This document shows positions 46,862 to 57,997 of a stretch of 64,000 bases of DNA, piece after piece. The notes beneath the pieces were generated by a model that searched no databases, was not told where the DNA came from, and worked only from the letters and a program-made list of their open reading frames with translations. Each line of letters starts with the position of its first letter. Position 1 is the stretch's first letter. The DNA comes from Aquanectria penicillioides (taxonomy: Eukaryota > Ascomycota > Sordariomycetes > Hypocreales > Nectriaceae): assembly GCA_003415625.1 (NCBI GenBank), contig PYIU01000001.1:3472746-3536745 (forward strand), read 5' to 3'. Both the position numbers and the translations under genes were made by a program.

Positions 46862-48685
46862 TTACATCCTCTCTCGTCTGCGGGGCGCCGCGCGGATGAT
46901 GTCGTCGACTCGGAGAAGAAGCTGCAACGATTACGTTAGCCAAAATTTCCAGACAATATAATTTTGGGCATCTTACCTCTGAGGCCTCGCTGGCAGACGA
47001 GACAACAGCCTTCTTCAACTTGTAACTCTCAATGACACCAAGATCCCGCATGTCGGTGATGCCGCCGCCAGGAGTCGTCAAATCTAGACCGTAGGTAGTA
47101 AGTCCGTCGTAAATGGCCTTTCGCAGCCGGGAGACAAGGTCGCCAGAGTCCAGACCGGCGTTGTCGGCCAGAATGGTAGGTAATTGTCGCAGAGCAATGG
47201 CGAAGCTGGACACGGCCATCTGTCGCTTACCCTCAACACGGGTAGCAGCAGCCTCCACAGCCTTGGCCATGAGCATCTCGGCGCAACCACCACCAAGGGT
47301 AGTTCGGGGCTCCTTGACAGTCTGTGACAGAACAGCCAAGGCATCGTGCAAGCTTCGCTCTGCCTCGTCGAGGAGCTGATCGGTGGCTCCTCGGAGCACA
47401 ATGGTGCAGGCCTCGCCAGCAGAAACACCAGAGAACTTGATGAGAGTGTCCTCGCCAATAATGATCTCTTCGATCAAGTCGCAGTGGCCCAGCTTAATCT
47501 GCTCAGGGTGGTCAAACGTAGAAGCAATCTCTCCGCCGGTAACCAAAGCCAGACGCTCAATGCCGTCAAAGTCGGCGTGCTCGATAGACATGATGCCAGC
47601 ATCGGTAAAGAGCTGCTCCGGCCAGTTGTAGATCAGCTGGCGGTTGATGAAACAGTTGATGCCGTGGGCCTTGATCTTGTCCACCTTGGCTTTCATCTTC
47701 TCCTTCTCGGCCTTCTCTAGATCTGCGAGCTTGCTGGTTGAGGTGACCTTGACGCGGGCGCCGAAAATCTTGACCTTGTCGGTGTCCATGGATGTGTTGG
47801 CCACTAGAATCTTGGCCTTCTCCAATCGCTTGGGCTGGTTTACACCAATCTTCTTGTCGAGAATGAAGCCCTCGTCGAGGTATGAATCACTAAGCTTGCC
47901 ACCGGCCTTCTTGATAATCTGGATATGGCTGAGATCGCACGACTTCAATCGCAGAACGGCATCGACGGCGAGCTCGGCAAACTGGTTTCGGTCCTGGGCC
48001 AAGACCTTGGAGCTGAGAGTGGTTCGGGCAATGGCGAGCAAGTCGTTGCGGAACGCCTGGGGGTTCTTGCTGTGGTCAACTGCTGATTCCTCCAGGGCCT
48101 TCAAGGCAGCCTGGCTCGCTATTCTGTAACCCTCGATAATGGTCTGGGGGTGGATCTTCTTGTCGACCAGCTTCTCAGCCTCTCGAAGCAGCTCTGCGGC
48201 GAGGACGGTTACGGAGGTGGTACCGTCACCGACTTCATCATCTTGGACCTTGGAAATGTTGACTAGGACCTTGGCGGCGGCGTTATCGAGGGCAATCGAC
48301 TTGAGGATGGTGGCGCCGTCATTTGTCACCATGATTTCGCCAGTAGAACTGGACATTGTCAAAAAGTGCCAAAAAGGGGGGGTTATGCTACCGGGGCGGA
48401 TGCGGGCAGAGGACATACGCTGACTGGAGGATCTTGTCCATACCCTTGGGGCCCAGTGTACTCTTGACGAGGTCGCCGACGGCGATGGCACCGACAAAGG
48501 CGGCGAGACGGGCATTCTCACCCTTCTCCTCCGTGGTGCCCTCTTCGAAAATCTGGGTTGGGAGGAAAGACTGGCGGGGTGGAAGCGGACGGAATACGTT
48601 AGCTACTTGGCTCTCTTCATGTCCCAGGACAAAACCAGCAAAATAAAAATTCCTCTTCACAAGGGTTGCAGGTCGGACATACCAT
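46862..48685 (-). CDS. CCT2: T-complex chaperonin subunit beta (CCT2)
   Basis: This is a subunit of the cytosolic TRiC/CCT ring that folds actin, tubulin and WD40 proteins using ATP. Exons 48685-48683, 48570-48419, 48348-46977 and 46921-46862 join in frame to 528 residues, matching the known length of about 527. The first coding exon is only the ATG, followed directly by a GTATGT intron of 112 bp; the protein then reads [19 protein letters not shown]. Group-II chaperonin signatures are complete: [45 protein letters not shown] and [13 protein letters not shown]. The C-terminus is [15 protein letters not shown]. It is divergent from eIF3b across about 500 bp, and both are essential growth genes. 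Confidence 0.96.
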
Positions 48686-49181
48686 GATGGGCAATCTGGC
48701 AACTTCGCACGACGAGCCGATCAAGACGGAGGAAGTTTGTCGTCGAAATGCTTCAGCCTTGAGGCACGGTGTAGCCTTTTTCTAAGGAGCTCCCAGCTAG
48801 CATCAGCAAAACCGCAGCCCCCACCAGACACCATGAGCGCCACGTGACTTGCCCCGCGGTCGCAAATCCGTCGGCGGAGGAAGATCACTTCTCCGTTGCG
48901 CACACTTTGTGGAAAGTGGAAAGTGAAGAACACCAAATTTATGCTGCACCAGGTCGGCCACCGCAACATCTCGTGCTTCCGTTCGCCCCCGAGCCCGCCT
49001 CCCTTGGTCAACCCCTGCGCGTCACCCAAGACCAAATTTCTCACGCAGCCCGAAGCCTCCGATTTGCTTCGCCTTCGCACCCCTCACCCCGGACTGAAAC
49101 TTCCAAAAACCCGCCGTATTCACCTGAACAGAGAGCGGGGCAATTTTTCTGCACCCCTCCACAACCACCAAATCGCCCATC
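48686..49181. promoter_or_regulatory. Divergent promoter, CCT2 / eIF3b
   Basis: These 496 bp lie between two highly expressed, essential, divergent genes. Pyrimidine-rich tracts precede the eIF3b start (for example CCCCTCCACAACCACC). No TATA box is clear. Confidence 0.6.
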
Positions 49182-51540
49182 ATGGCGCCCTCTTTCGACC
49201 ACCTGCGCGAGGCCGACCTCGACGACGACGAGTTCAACGAGGATGAGATTGACATTTCTGACCTGCGAGAGCGCTTCGAGGTCCAGCTGGAACAGGGCTA
49301 TGACAGCTTTGTCGTCATCGACGGCCTGCCCGAGGTCACGGAGGAGCAGAAGCCTAAGCTGGTCAAGTTTTTGTTGAAGAAGCTCAACTCTGTTGGAAAG
49401 ACCCGAGAGGACTTGATTCACATGCCCATGGGCGACAACGGAAAGTCTCTTCGGTATGGAATTTTCTCCCCGTTACACCGTCCATATCGCCTCGTTCTCG
49501 ATCCTGACTCACCCTAGTTTCGCCTTTGTCGAATATTCCTCCCCCGCCGAGGCCGCTGCCGCCACCCGCCAGCTGGACCAGGTCCCCCTCGACAAGAAGC
49601 ACATTCTCCGCGTGAACAAGTTCACCGATATCGAGCGATATGGACGAGAAGGCCGAGTTGACGAGACCTACAAGCCCCCTCACATTGACGAGTTTGTCGA
49701 GAAGGAGCACCTCCGATGGTGGCTCAAGGATCCCTCAGGTCGCGGACGTGACCAGTTCGTCATGTACCGCGGAGAGAACGTCGGTGTCTACTGGAACAAT
49801 GAGAAGGATCAACCCGAGAACATTATCGACCGCCAGCACTGGACCGAGACCTTCGTTCAGTGGTCTCCCCTCGGCACCTACTTAACCTCTGTCCACGCCC
49901 AGGGTGTCCAGCTCTGGGGCGGTGCCTCATGGTCCCGACAGGCTCGATTTGCCCACCCCTTTGTCAACCTCGTCGCCTTTTCTCCCCATGAGAAATACCT
50001 CGTTACCTGGTCTAACAGACCCATCTCGATACCCGATGAAGGCCACCCCGCCTTGTCTATCGACGATGATGGCAAGAACTATGTCATCTGGGATATTGCC
50101 ACTTGCACTCCCCTCCGATCCTTCGCCAATCTTGATACCCCAAGGCTGAAGATGGCAAGCCCCCCCCAAAGCTGCAGTGGCCTGCTTTCAAGTGGTCTGC
50201 CGATGACAAGTACGTTGCCCGACTGACCCAAGGTTCCTCCATTTCTGTCTACGAGCTGCCCCGCATGAACCTCCTCGACAAGACTTCCATCAAGATTGAT
50301 GGCGTGATGGACTTTGACTGGGCTCCTGCCGTCCCCCGCCGTGAGGGTGTCAAGAGCTATGAGCAACTCATCTGCTACTGGACCCCCGAAATTGGCAGCA
50401 ACCCCGCCAAGGTCGGATTGATGAGCATCCCCTCAAAACAGGTTGTGCGATCTCTCAACCTCTTCAGCGTTAGTGACGTGAAGCTGCACTGGCAATCCGA
50501 CGCCTCGTACCTTTGTGTCAAGGTTGATCGTCACTCCAAGTCCAAGAAGTCCCAAGCCACTACTCTGGAGATCTTCCGCGTTAAGGAGAAGGGTGTTCCG
50601 GTCGAAGTTGTCGACACCATCAAGGATACTGTCATTAACTTTGCCTGGGAGCCTAAGGGTGATCGATTCGCCATCATTACCACAACCGAGCCCGTCGGTG
50701 TCACTGCCGTCCCCCCCAAGACCGCCGTGGCTTTCTTCTGCCCCGAGAAGGCTAAGGGTCAGTTTGTTGGTAACTTCAAGCACCTCCGAACCCTCGACAA
50801 GAAGAACAGCAACGCCATTTACTGGTCTCCTCGAGGCCGATTTGTTGTGATTGCCACCATCCACAACCAGCAAAGCTCCGACCTCGACTTTTTCGATCTA
50901 GACTTTGAGGGCGAGAAGCCCGAGTCGGATAAGGATCTCACTGCCAACCTTCAGCAAATGAACACTGCCGATCACTACGGCGTGACTGATGTTGAGTGGG
51001 ACCCCTCAGGACGATTTGTGGCTACTTGGGCTTCTGCCTGGAAGCATTCGGTAAGTAACGACACTTTTCATTGACCTTGAATGAACCCAACTAACATCCG
51101 GCCAGATGGAGAATGGTTACCACATTTACGATTTTAGAGGCGAGGCTCTCCGCGAGGAGCCCATGGAGAAGTTCAAGCAGTTCGCATGGCGACCCCGACC
51201 AGCCACGATGCTCACCAAGGACGAGCAGAAGCAGATTCGCAAGAACCTTAGGGAGTACAGCCGTGTCTTCGAGCAGGAGGATGCCGACCGTGGCGCCTCT
51301 GCCGATTTGGCCGTTGTAGAAGCCCGCCGCACCATGCTTGAGGAGTGGCACGCTTGGCGCGAGAGGGTTGAGGCGGAGGCTCTGGAGGAACGGGAAGCAC
51401 TTGGTCTTCCGGCTGATCCTCACGCTGCTCTCTTGGAGGCGAAGACAAAGTCAATCCAGGGCTCTTCAACGGAACAGGATCGGGTGATTGAAGAGATTGT
51501 GGAGGAGGTCTTGGAGGAGAGTGAGGAGATTCTCGCTTAG
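49182..51540 (+). CDS. PRT1: Translation initiation factor eIF3 subunit b (Prt1), one-base frame break
   Basis: This scaffold subunit of eIF3 has an N-terminal RRM and a WD40-type propeller, and helps load mRNA on the 40S ribosome. Exons are 49182-49453, 49518-51050 and 51106-51540. The RRM region has [14 protein letters not shown] and, across intron 1, [20 protein letters not shown]. Propeller landmarks are [53 protein letters not shown] and [16 protein letters not shown]. The tail is acidic and helical ([16 protein letters not shown]), typical of eIF3b. The frame breaks in the C run 50138-50141: one more C restores it, and the three exons then give 746 residues with correct splice phases. 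As the factor is essential, a base-calling error is the likely cause. Confidence 0.96.
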
Positions 51541-53266
51541 AGGGCTTCTCTTTCCCAGCATTGGCATGGAGTGATTTGCTTGTACTGGTAGAAAAATGGT
51601 CAGGGCGAGGGTTCATATAATGAAATTCTTCTACATATCATACAGGACAGGCATGGGTTCTAGTTTTGATCGAAAAGCAGTTATTTTTTCCACGTAATGA
51701 GTCTTGGAGAAATAGAGACGTGCTATTACTTCGTGATGTACAATGTGTCCAAAAAGTTTCGCCGGGTTACACAGTATACCAGAAAGCTGCTTCGTATTTA
51801 CTTGCAATGCATTGGCCAACTTTATCTAATATTGCAATGTTTGTAGACAAAATATAAATAATTATTTTATTTATCTCTTATTTCTTGATGCGAAAAGGTT
51901 GAACTATCTGTTCACACAGGGTCAAGATAGAAGGTATGAAGAAAGATGATTCTTTAGTCTAGTCTGGTGCCTGAGGTACCTACAGACGGGTTTCCCGCAT
52001 CATATCCCGGGCCTAAAAGGCCGTCTCACTGTCCTCGGTGAGGCTATTCCCAATTATCGTACAAGTTATTCATTCACCCATTCTTTGCATCCTTCGATCG
52101 GTTACCATGATCAGCTCTGTAGCCGACGACTACGGCGGAGTCCTTGAGACTTCTAAAAAGCTCTCAGAACGTCGGTCCGTCCATTCGTCGAATTCTTTTA
52201 AGGTCGGCCGCGGGGTCTTTTGTTTTAAGTTTGTTGGTCGTTTGGAATTGGTGTACGAGCGCATCAGAAGCTGCTTAAGCGGCAGGTCCGTCTATCGGGT
52301 TCTTTCGGGGTCGACTACAAGGCTTTTTGGGCTGGACTCAGTCCTAGACCTGAGGAACAGGCGTTCTAACAGACGAGGGTCGTTGCCGTCGCAAGACAGG
52401 TCCCTCATTCCTGTCGGGATGCTCCTCGTTGAACTTGCTGACCAGCTTGGTATTGATGTTTTCCGCGCGAACACATACATTGACATGGTTTCCCCATCCT
52501 TTCCATTTAATCCAATATCTATCATAAGGTATCGCATTCCTTTTTTAGATTGCGGACCTTTTGTCAGATGACACGTTCGACCTCATATTGATTTCCGTCC
52601 GGGTCTGCCTTGATAGGTCCTGTCTCCTCTAGCTTGAAGTTGTGATACGTATTCGGCTGGCTTACTGTCAAGATCTGGACCATGTAATCAGGGTCATTCA
52701 ATCACATGGGTTATATGGACAAGGATCTGAGAGTTTTGCCCTAATGGGTTGAGAGCGCACAACACTATCTCGCGTGTTATTTTGGGGCTACTATGTATTC
52801 TTCTTGATCTTGGTCAAGGCTATATTGATGAATATTTTTCTTATGCCAATGCATAAGCTGCAGCATGACACTTACTTAATCAAGCCTCGAGAGCTCTACC
52901 GACCCCAAGGGACTGTGGTGGCTGTCAGATAGTGAATTCATCATCCTTCTGGTTACCTTCTGACCCAACCCTTTGTGAATACATTCACATGCGATTTATC
53001 GCATCAAGTTATTTGTACGTGCAGGTTGGAACTGCTGCCATAAGATAATAGGATGAATATTCATATTGCCGGGAATGTCCAGTCTGCAAACAAGGTCTCT
53101 AACTATTCACCAAATCTCAAATAGACCAGCTGTCTGCGAGGACCTGTAACGAGCTTATTGACAAGACAAGAGTGAAATGATCTAGAACAAAGCTGCAGAA
53201 TCACTGGAGATTCACTGGAAAGGTATAGTTATGGGTGATGTTGGTGCTATATTGGTGCTATATTGG
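51541..53266. other. Intergenic, no gene recognised
   Basis: AT-rich after 52600. An open frame at 52038-52571 has no recognisable domain. Just before the next LTR there is a short tandem TATTGGTGC repeat (53248-53266). Confidence 0.4.
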
Positions 53267-53536
53267 TGTAGAAAGCTAAAGGCATAGAGCATTGAATAGG
53301 CGGCCAGGCAAAAATGACTTCAATTACTCTATGCGAGCTAAATGATCAATTCTGTGATGAAGAGCAAGAACTACAATGGAATATAGGAAGCTATCGTACA
53401 TCTTTTGAACCATTCAATCCTTTGCTTAGCATTTCCATGAGCAGCATAATGTTTGCTGCTTGCTAGATCTTGCCTATTAGTTTTAGTAGGCGGGACGTTT
53501 GTGGTTTGCATCACTCAAAAATCATATGGTCCAACA
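53267..53536 (-). mobile_element. Solo-LTR family A, inverted full copy (270 bp)
   Basis: The plus strand reads TGTAGAAAGCTAAAGG at the left and GGTCCAACA at the right, the exact reverse of the family-A ends. It is head-to-head with the next copy across a 5-bp spacer. Confidence 0.75.
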
Positions 53537-53541
53537 ATTGA

Positions 53542-53735
53542 TGTTGGACCACATGATTTTAAGCGACGCAAACCGCAAACATTGCGCTTGTTGAAACCAA
53601 TAGGCGAGATCTAGCAAGCAGCAAACATTATGCTGCTCATGGAAATGCTAAGCAAAGGATTGAATGGTTCAAAAGATGTACGATAGTTTCCCATAGTCTA
53701 TTGTTTTAGTTCTTGCTCTTCATCACAGAATTGAT
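53542..53735 (+). mobile_element. Solo-LTR family A, 3'-truncated copy
   Basis: It starts TGTTGGACCACATG and follows the full copy at 9230 closely until GAATTGATC at 53735, where the match stops. Together with the inverted copy it forms a long near-palindrome. Confidence 0.75.
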
Positions 53736-53776
53736 CCACATTACCCTAGACCACCAACTCAGTAGTTAGGTGTGGG

Positions 53777-54049
53777 TGTTGGACTATATGATTTTTGAGC
53801 GATGCAAACCGCAAACATTGCGCTTATTGAAACCAATAGGCGAGATCTAGCAAGCAGCAAACATTATGCTGTTTATAAAAATGCTAAGAGAAGGATTGGC
53901 TGATTTTAAAGATGTACAATAGTTTCCTGTGGTCTATTGTTTCAGTTCTTGCTCTTTATTATAGAATTGATCTATTAGCTTGCATTAAATAATTAAAGTC
54001 ATTTTTGCTTAATTGTTCGTTTAATGCTCTATACCTTATTGCTTCTACA
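53777..54049 (+). mobile_element. Solo-LTR family A, A/T-shifted copy (273 bp)
   Basis: The ends are TGTTGGACTATATG and TTGCTTCTACA. Compared with the 9230 copy, many differences are C to T or G to A (for example TTTATTATAGAATTG for TTCATCACAGAATTG), as repeat-induced point mutation would leave. Confidence 0.75.
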
Positions 54050-54211
54050 TCTTAGCCCACATACCCTAGGCCACTAACTCAACACTTACGGCCCTTAAGC
54101 GCTTAGTGCCTAAGGCACCTACTAAAAGTTTTCCTACCTTATATATCCTTACAATTAACTCTAATATTCTAATAATAGATATTGTAAACAATATACAGGG
54201 CGCGCAGGGAC

Positions 54212-54440
54212 TGTCACGGCGGGCGACATGTGCAACGGGTCGGTCCAGATCAATTGGGATTCGTAAGGGACAGCTAGATAGTGGTCGCAAAATGCAGTCA
54301 CCTATTTATAGTGCAGGGATTCCCTTATAAGGATACGTGGCCTCAAGACCTAGGCCCACAAGGCCCCTAAGATCGGCTTGTGGCCGGCCGCTATGTCTAT
54401 AGCGGCGACAATCTTCGCCCGGCCGCTATATCCGTCAACA
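54212..54440. mobile_element. Possible solo LTR, family C (229 bp)
   Basis: It begins TGTCACGGCGGGCGAC and ends CCGTCAACA, so both strands have TG...CA ends, and it has a TATTTATAG box-like site inside. It lies 28 bp from the point where the PNP-type NLR array ends in mid-repeat. There is a single copy in the window, so the call rests on ends and context only. Confidence 0.45.
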
Positions 54441-54468
54441 GATATAATAGAAGATTTTAGGATGTAAG

Positions 54469-57400
54469 TCAGTTGAGGTGGCCCTCTGCTAATGTTGTCT
54501 CCTGTATTGATACAATATGCTGCAGGAGTTCAATTGCCTCTTTTATCTGTCCGTTGGCTCCATATGCTCCTGCAAGCGCATGCTGTAATGCAAGTCGGTC
54601 GGGGTGGCCCTCTGCTAATGTTGTCTCCCGTATTGATACAACATGCTGTAGGAGTTCAATTGCCTCTTTTATCTGTCCGTTGGCTTCATATGCTCCTGCA
54701 AGTGCATGCTGCGATGAAAGTCGGGTTGGGTGGCCCTCTGCTAATGTTGTCTCCTCTATCGATACAACATGCTGCAAGAGTTCAATTGCCTCTTTTATCT
54801 GTCCGTTGGCTCTATATGCTCCTGCAAGCGCATACTGTGATGAAAGTCGGTTGGGGTGGCCCTCTGCTAATGTTGTCTCCTGTATTGATACAACATGCTG
54901 CAGGAGTTTAATTGCCTCTTTTATCTGTCTATTGGCTCTATATGCTTCTGCAAGTGCATGCTGTGATACAAGTCGGTTGGGGTGGCCCTTTGCTAATGTT
55001 GTCTCCCGTATTAATACAATATGCTACAAGAGTTCAATTGCCTCTTTTATCTGTCCATTGGCTCTATATGCTTCTGCAAGCGCATGCTGTGATGAAAGTC
55101 GGTTGGGGTGGCCCTCTGCTAATGTTGTCTCCTGTATTGATACAATATACTGCAGGAGTTCAATTGCCTCTTTTATCTGTCCGTTGGCTCCATATGCTCC
55201 TGCAAGCGCATGCTGTGATGAAAGTCGGTTGGGGTGGCCCTCTGCTAATGTTGTCTCCCGTATTGATACAACATACTGCAAGAGTTCAATTGCCTCTTTT
55301 ATCTGTCCGTTGGCTCCATATGCTCCTGCAAGCGCATGCTGTGATGAAAGTCGGTCGGGGTGGCCCTCTGCTAATGTTGTCTCCCGTATTGATACAACAT
55401 GCTGCAGGAGTTCAATTGCCTCTTTTGTCTGTCCGTTGGCTTCATATGCTCCTGCAAGCATATGCTGTGATGCAAGTCGGTTGGGGTGGCCCTCTGCTAA
55501 TGTTGTCTTCTGTATTGATACAACATGCTGCAGGAGTTCGACTGATTCTTTGATTCGGCCATCGGCATACATACATCTCCCTATCCAGTACCCCAATTCA
55601 GTTCCCTCTAAGGAATTAGATTCCTTATGCGACAAATATATACTTAGTGCATGCGGCAAGTATTGCTGCCACAGTTTCCGGGCTTCCCAATCGTCCGTGT
55701 GGAGTATTTTCGTTAGGCGCTTTAGAACATCCAGCTTTGCTTGTTTGTCAATTCCCTGTCCTTCTGTCCATGACTGAACCATCAGGTGCACCAAGCTGTG
55801 CATGTCAAATATCCCCTGTCCCCTTCTTTCGCTGACAAACCCGTATCCACGTAGTGTTCCAATTGCCTCTGTTTTTTCTTGCTCTGTTCCTAGATCAGGA
55901 AGAATTGATTCTGGAATGGCTGTTGGCTCGATCCACGCAATGAATAAGAGAAACTTTGCGGCAGCATCATTAGTCTCCTGGATTTTCCTAAATGATATGA
56001 ACCAAGTCGTTGCCACTGCGCTCTGAGTTTCAGAGTAGTGAGCCTCGTCAAGTAACCGTCTACTCATCAACTGGACCATATCCTTCCTTGTGCTTTCACA
56101 CAGTCTCAGGTATTCTTTCACGTCCACCATGTTGATATTGATATAATCTGTTGCCTGGGCAATTGCGAGAGGGAGGTATGTAAGCTTTTCAAGAAATTTC
56201 CTCGTCAAGTCTTCGTCCTGTAGTTGATCTGTTTCAATCAAACCTTTCTCCAGAAACCTCTTCGCCTCGTCAAATTGCATCGGCATTAAAGCGACTACCT
56301 TGTTTCTTGCAATATTGATGGCGACTGCTCGTGAGCGTGTTGTGATAAGGATGCGTCCATTCTTGCTCTTTGGAATATATTCGATGATGTTCCTGGATGG
56401 ACCTGGCGAAGAGTAGAGAATCGTCTCGTCATCTGCATTGTCGAGAACAATGAACCATCTTCCTGAAGCTTGAGAACTGAGATAACCTTGGAAAGCTACC
56501 TTCATGTCCTCGCCTTCAGTTATCGAGATGCCCAAACATTTCAACAAATTACCACATGCCTGCTCGAAAGCCTCCTTGCTCAAAGCAGGTATCCAGAAGA
56601 CGGAGTATTTGGGCATGGTCTCCATTACCATGAATGCTATCTGCAAGGCTACTTGAGTCTTGCCCATGCCGCCTAATCCGACTAGAGCCACTCGTGCGGT
56701 ATTTTTTTCAAAGAGCATTTCAGTGAGAGACTTTATTACATCCTCGCGCCCCTCAAACATCTCATTCTTGGAGAACGGAATATAATACTTCGGTAGGCCT
56801 AATCCCTATTAGCCATAATCTTATCAAGAAAATCATTGTCCCCATGGAGATTACTAGAGAGTTCATATTGTAGCTCCATAGTGATGAGAAATTACTAACC
56901 AGAACGTTGCTCTTCTTGATGATCAATTTGGAAATAGCTTTCCAAAATTGCCTTTGCTGCTGATGCAGCTGTCGCTGCAGCGAAGTCCTGCCAATTCTTT
57001 TGCTTGTGAGAATCCGCATAATCACAAACACCTTTGAGTATAATGCAAGGTATTTCATCCCACAACCCTGCACCTTCCATCTCAAATGCGATTACATCGT
57101 CCCTTTTAGAAATGCGATCTCGATGTTCCGCAGACTTCATGACCGTATCTCCCGAGGCATAACCCCCACAAAAACAGCTGGCGCCTGGACCATATTGTTG
57201 TTCTTGTTCTGTTGCTCAAGTCGTCGTCTCTCTTGGAGTCGTTTTCCTCTGGTTTCAAGTTTTTGGTCAGAGCATTTGAGTTCTGCGCATGTCTGTCCCA
57301 ATGCCCTGGAGCATACTGGATCGGCATCAATGGAACATGCGTTGCATTTTTCGCAGGTTTTGGGGTCTTGGTGTTTGTGGCGGTAACCTTTCATAAAAAG

Positions 57401-57997
57401 CCTGTCTTCGGTTGACCCAGGATACTTATACAACCCTTCATCCTCAGTATTTTCGAGTTTGGCTTGCAATTTTTGGAGAAACTGCAAGATTTCTCCTTGT
57501 ATCCTACCGCGATGAGAACGCGTTTCCAATAGCTGATTTAGAATTCGAATGTCTTTCGTTGGCTTGCCGAGAGTGGCTAGAGTGTCTTTTTTTGGTGCGA
57601 ATCCATCAGGATATTGTCGCCCAAGGTCGTACTGAACCACGAATTTGCTGATAATAACGTCCCCAAGTAACATTTCTCTTCCAGAAACATCTGGCACGGC
57701 GCCGCAGATCCCGACTAAAAGAGCCCAATTCAGATTGTTATAACTACTACGCAAACTGGCTGCGGCACTAGCTGCATTGACTTTGCCCATGCCCGGTAAG
57801 AGGACAAGGACAACAGCCAAACCTCCCATGGCTCCAGTAGCATAGTGGTTAGGGTCACTTGGGGCCGTTCCATACCTGGGTATGCCCCAGTGTTCATCGA
57901 AACTATCATAAACCGCATCGTATTCGAGTGGTAGCGCGCATATGATTGCGATTTTGAAATCGTCTCTGCTTGATGGTCTAGCAATCATTGTGGACAA
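54469..57997 (-). pseudogene. PNP-NB-ARC-TPR NLR, broken by frameshift, nonsense codon and 3' truncation
   Basis: Minus strand; exons 57997-56900 and 56798-54469 (101-bp intron, GTTAGT donor, GATTAG acceptor). The N-terminal nucleoside-phosphorylase-like domain starts FKIAIICALPLEYDAVYDSF and has WALLVGICGAVPD; after a one-base loss in the A run 57170-57174 it resumes as YASGDTVMKSAEHRDRI and FEMEGAGLWDEIPCIILKG. The NB-ARC has VGLGGMGKTQ, WFIVLDNADDETI, GRILITTRSRAVA, LPLAIAQATDYI and an MHSLVHLMVQ MHD-like site. Then come 42-residue TPR units (LLQHVVSI..TTLAEGHP). A TAG replaces the CAG codon at 55026-55024 in unit 5. The array ends in mid-unit at 54469, next to a possible LTR. The frameshift could be a sequencing error, but the nonsense codon and truncation look real. 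A shortened, functional protein ending at the TAG cannot be excluded. Confidence 0.85.
54475..55560 (-). repeat. 126-bp tandem TPR units of the PNP-type NLR
   Basis: Eight complete units and one partial unit of 126 bp encode LLQHVVSIxETTLAEGHP-type TPRs. Most codons are identical between units. Variation falls at the residue before ETTLAEG (Q, R, E), at the residue after GHP (N, D, T), and at the residue before ANGQ (E, G, R). Unit 5 has the most changes and carries the TAG codon. Confidence 0.95.

Noticed and set aside
52038..52571. 177-codon open frame
   Set aside because: No recognisable motif, in an AT-rich transposon-relic region; insufficient evidence.
54473..55777. 434-codon plus-strand frame of cysteine/alanine-rich repeats
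   Set aside because: It is the antisense shadow of the minus-strand TPR array; the minus frame has NB-ARC and TPR motifs, this one has none.
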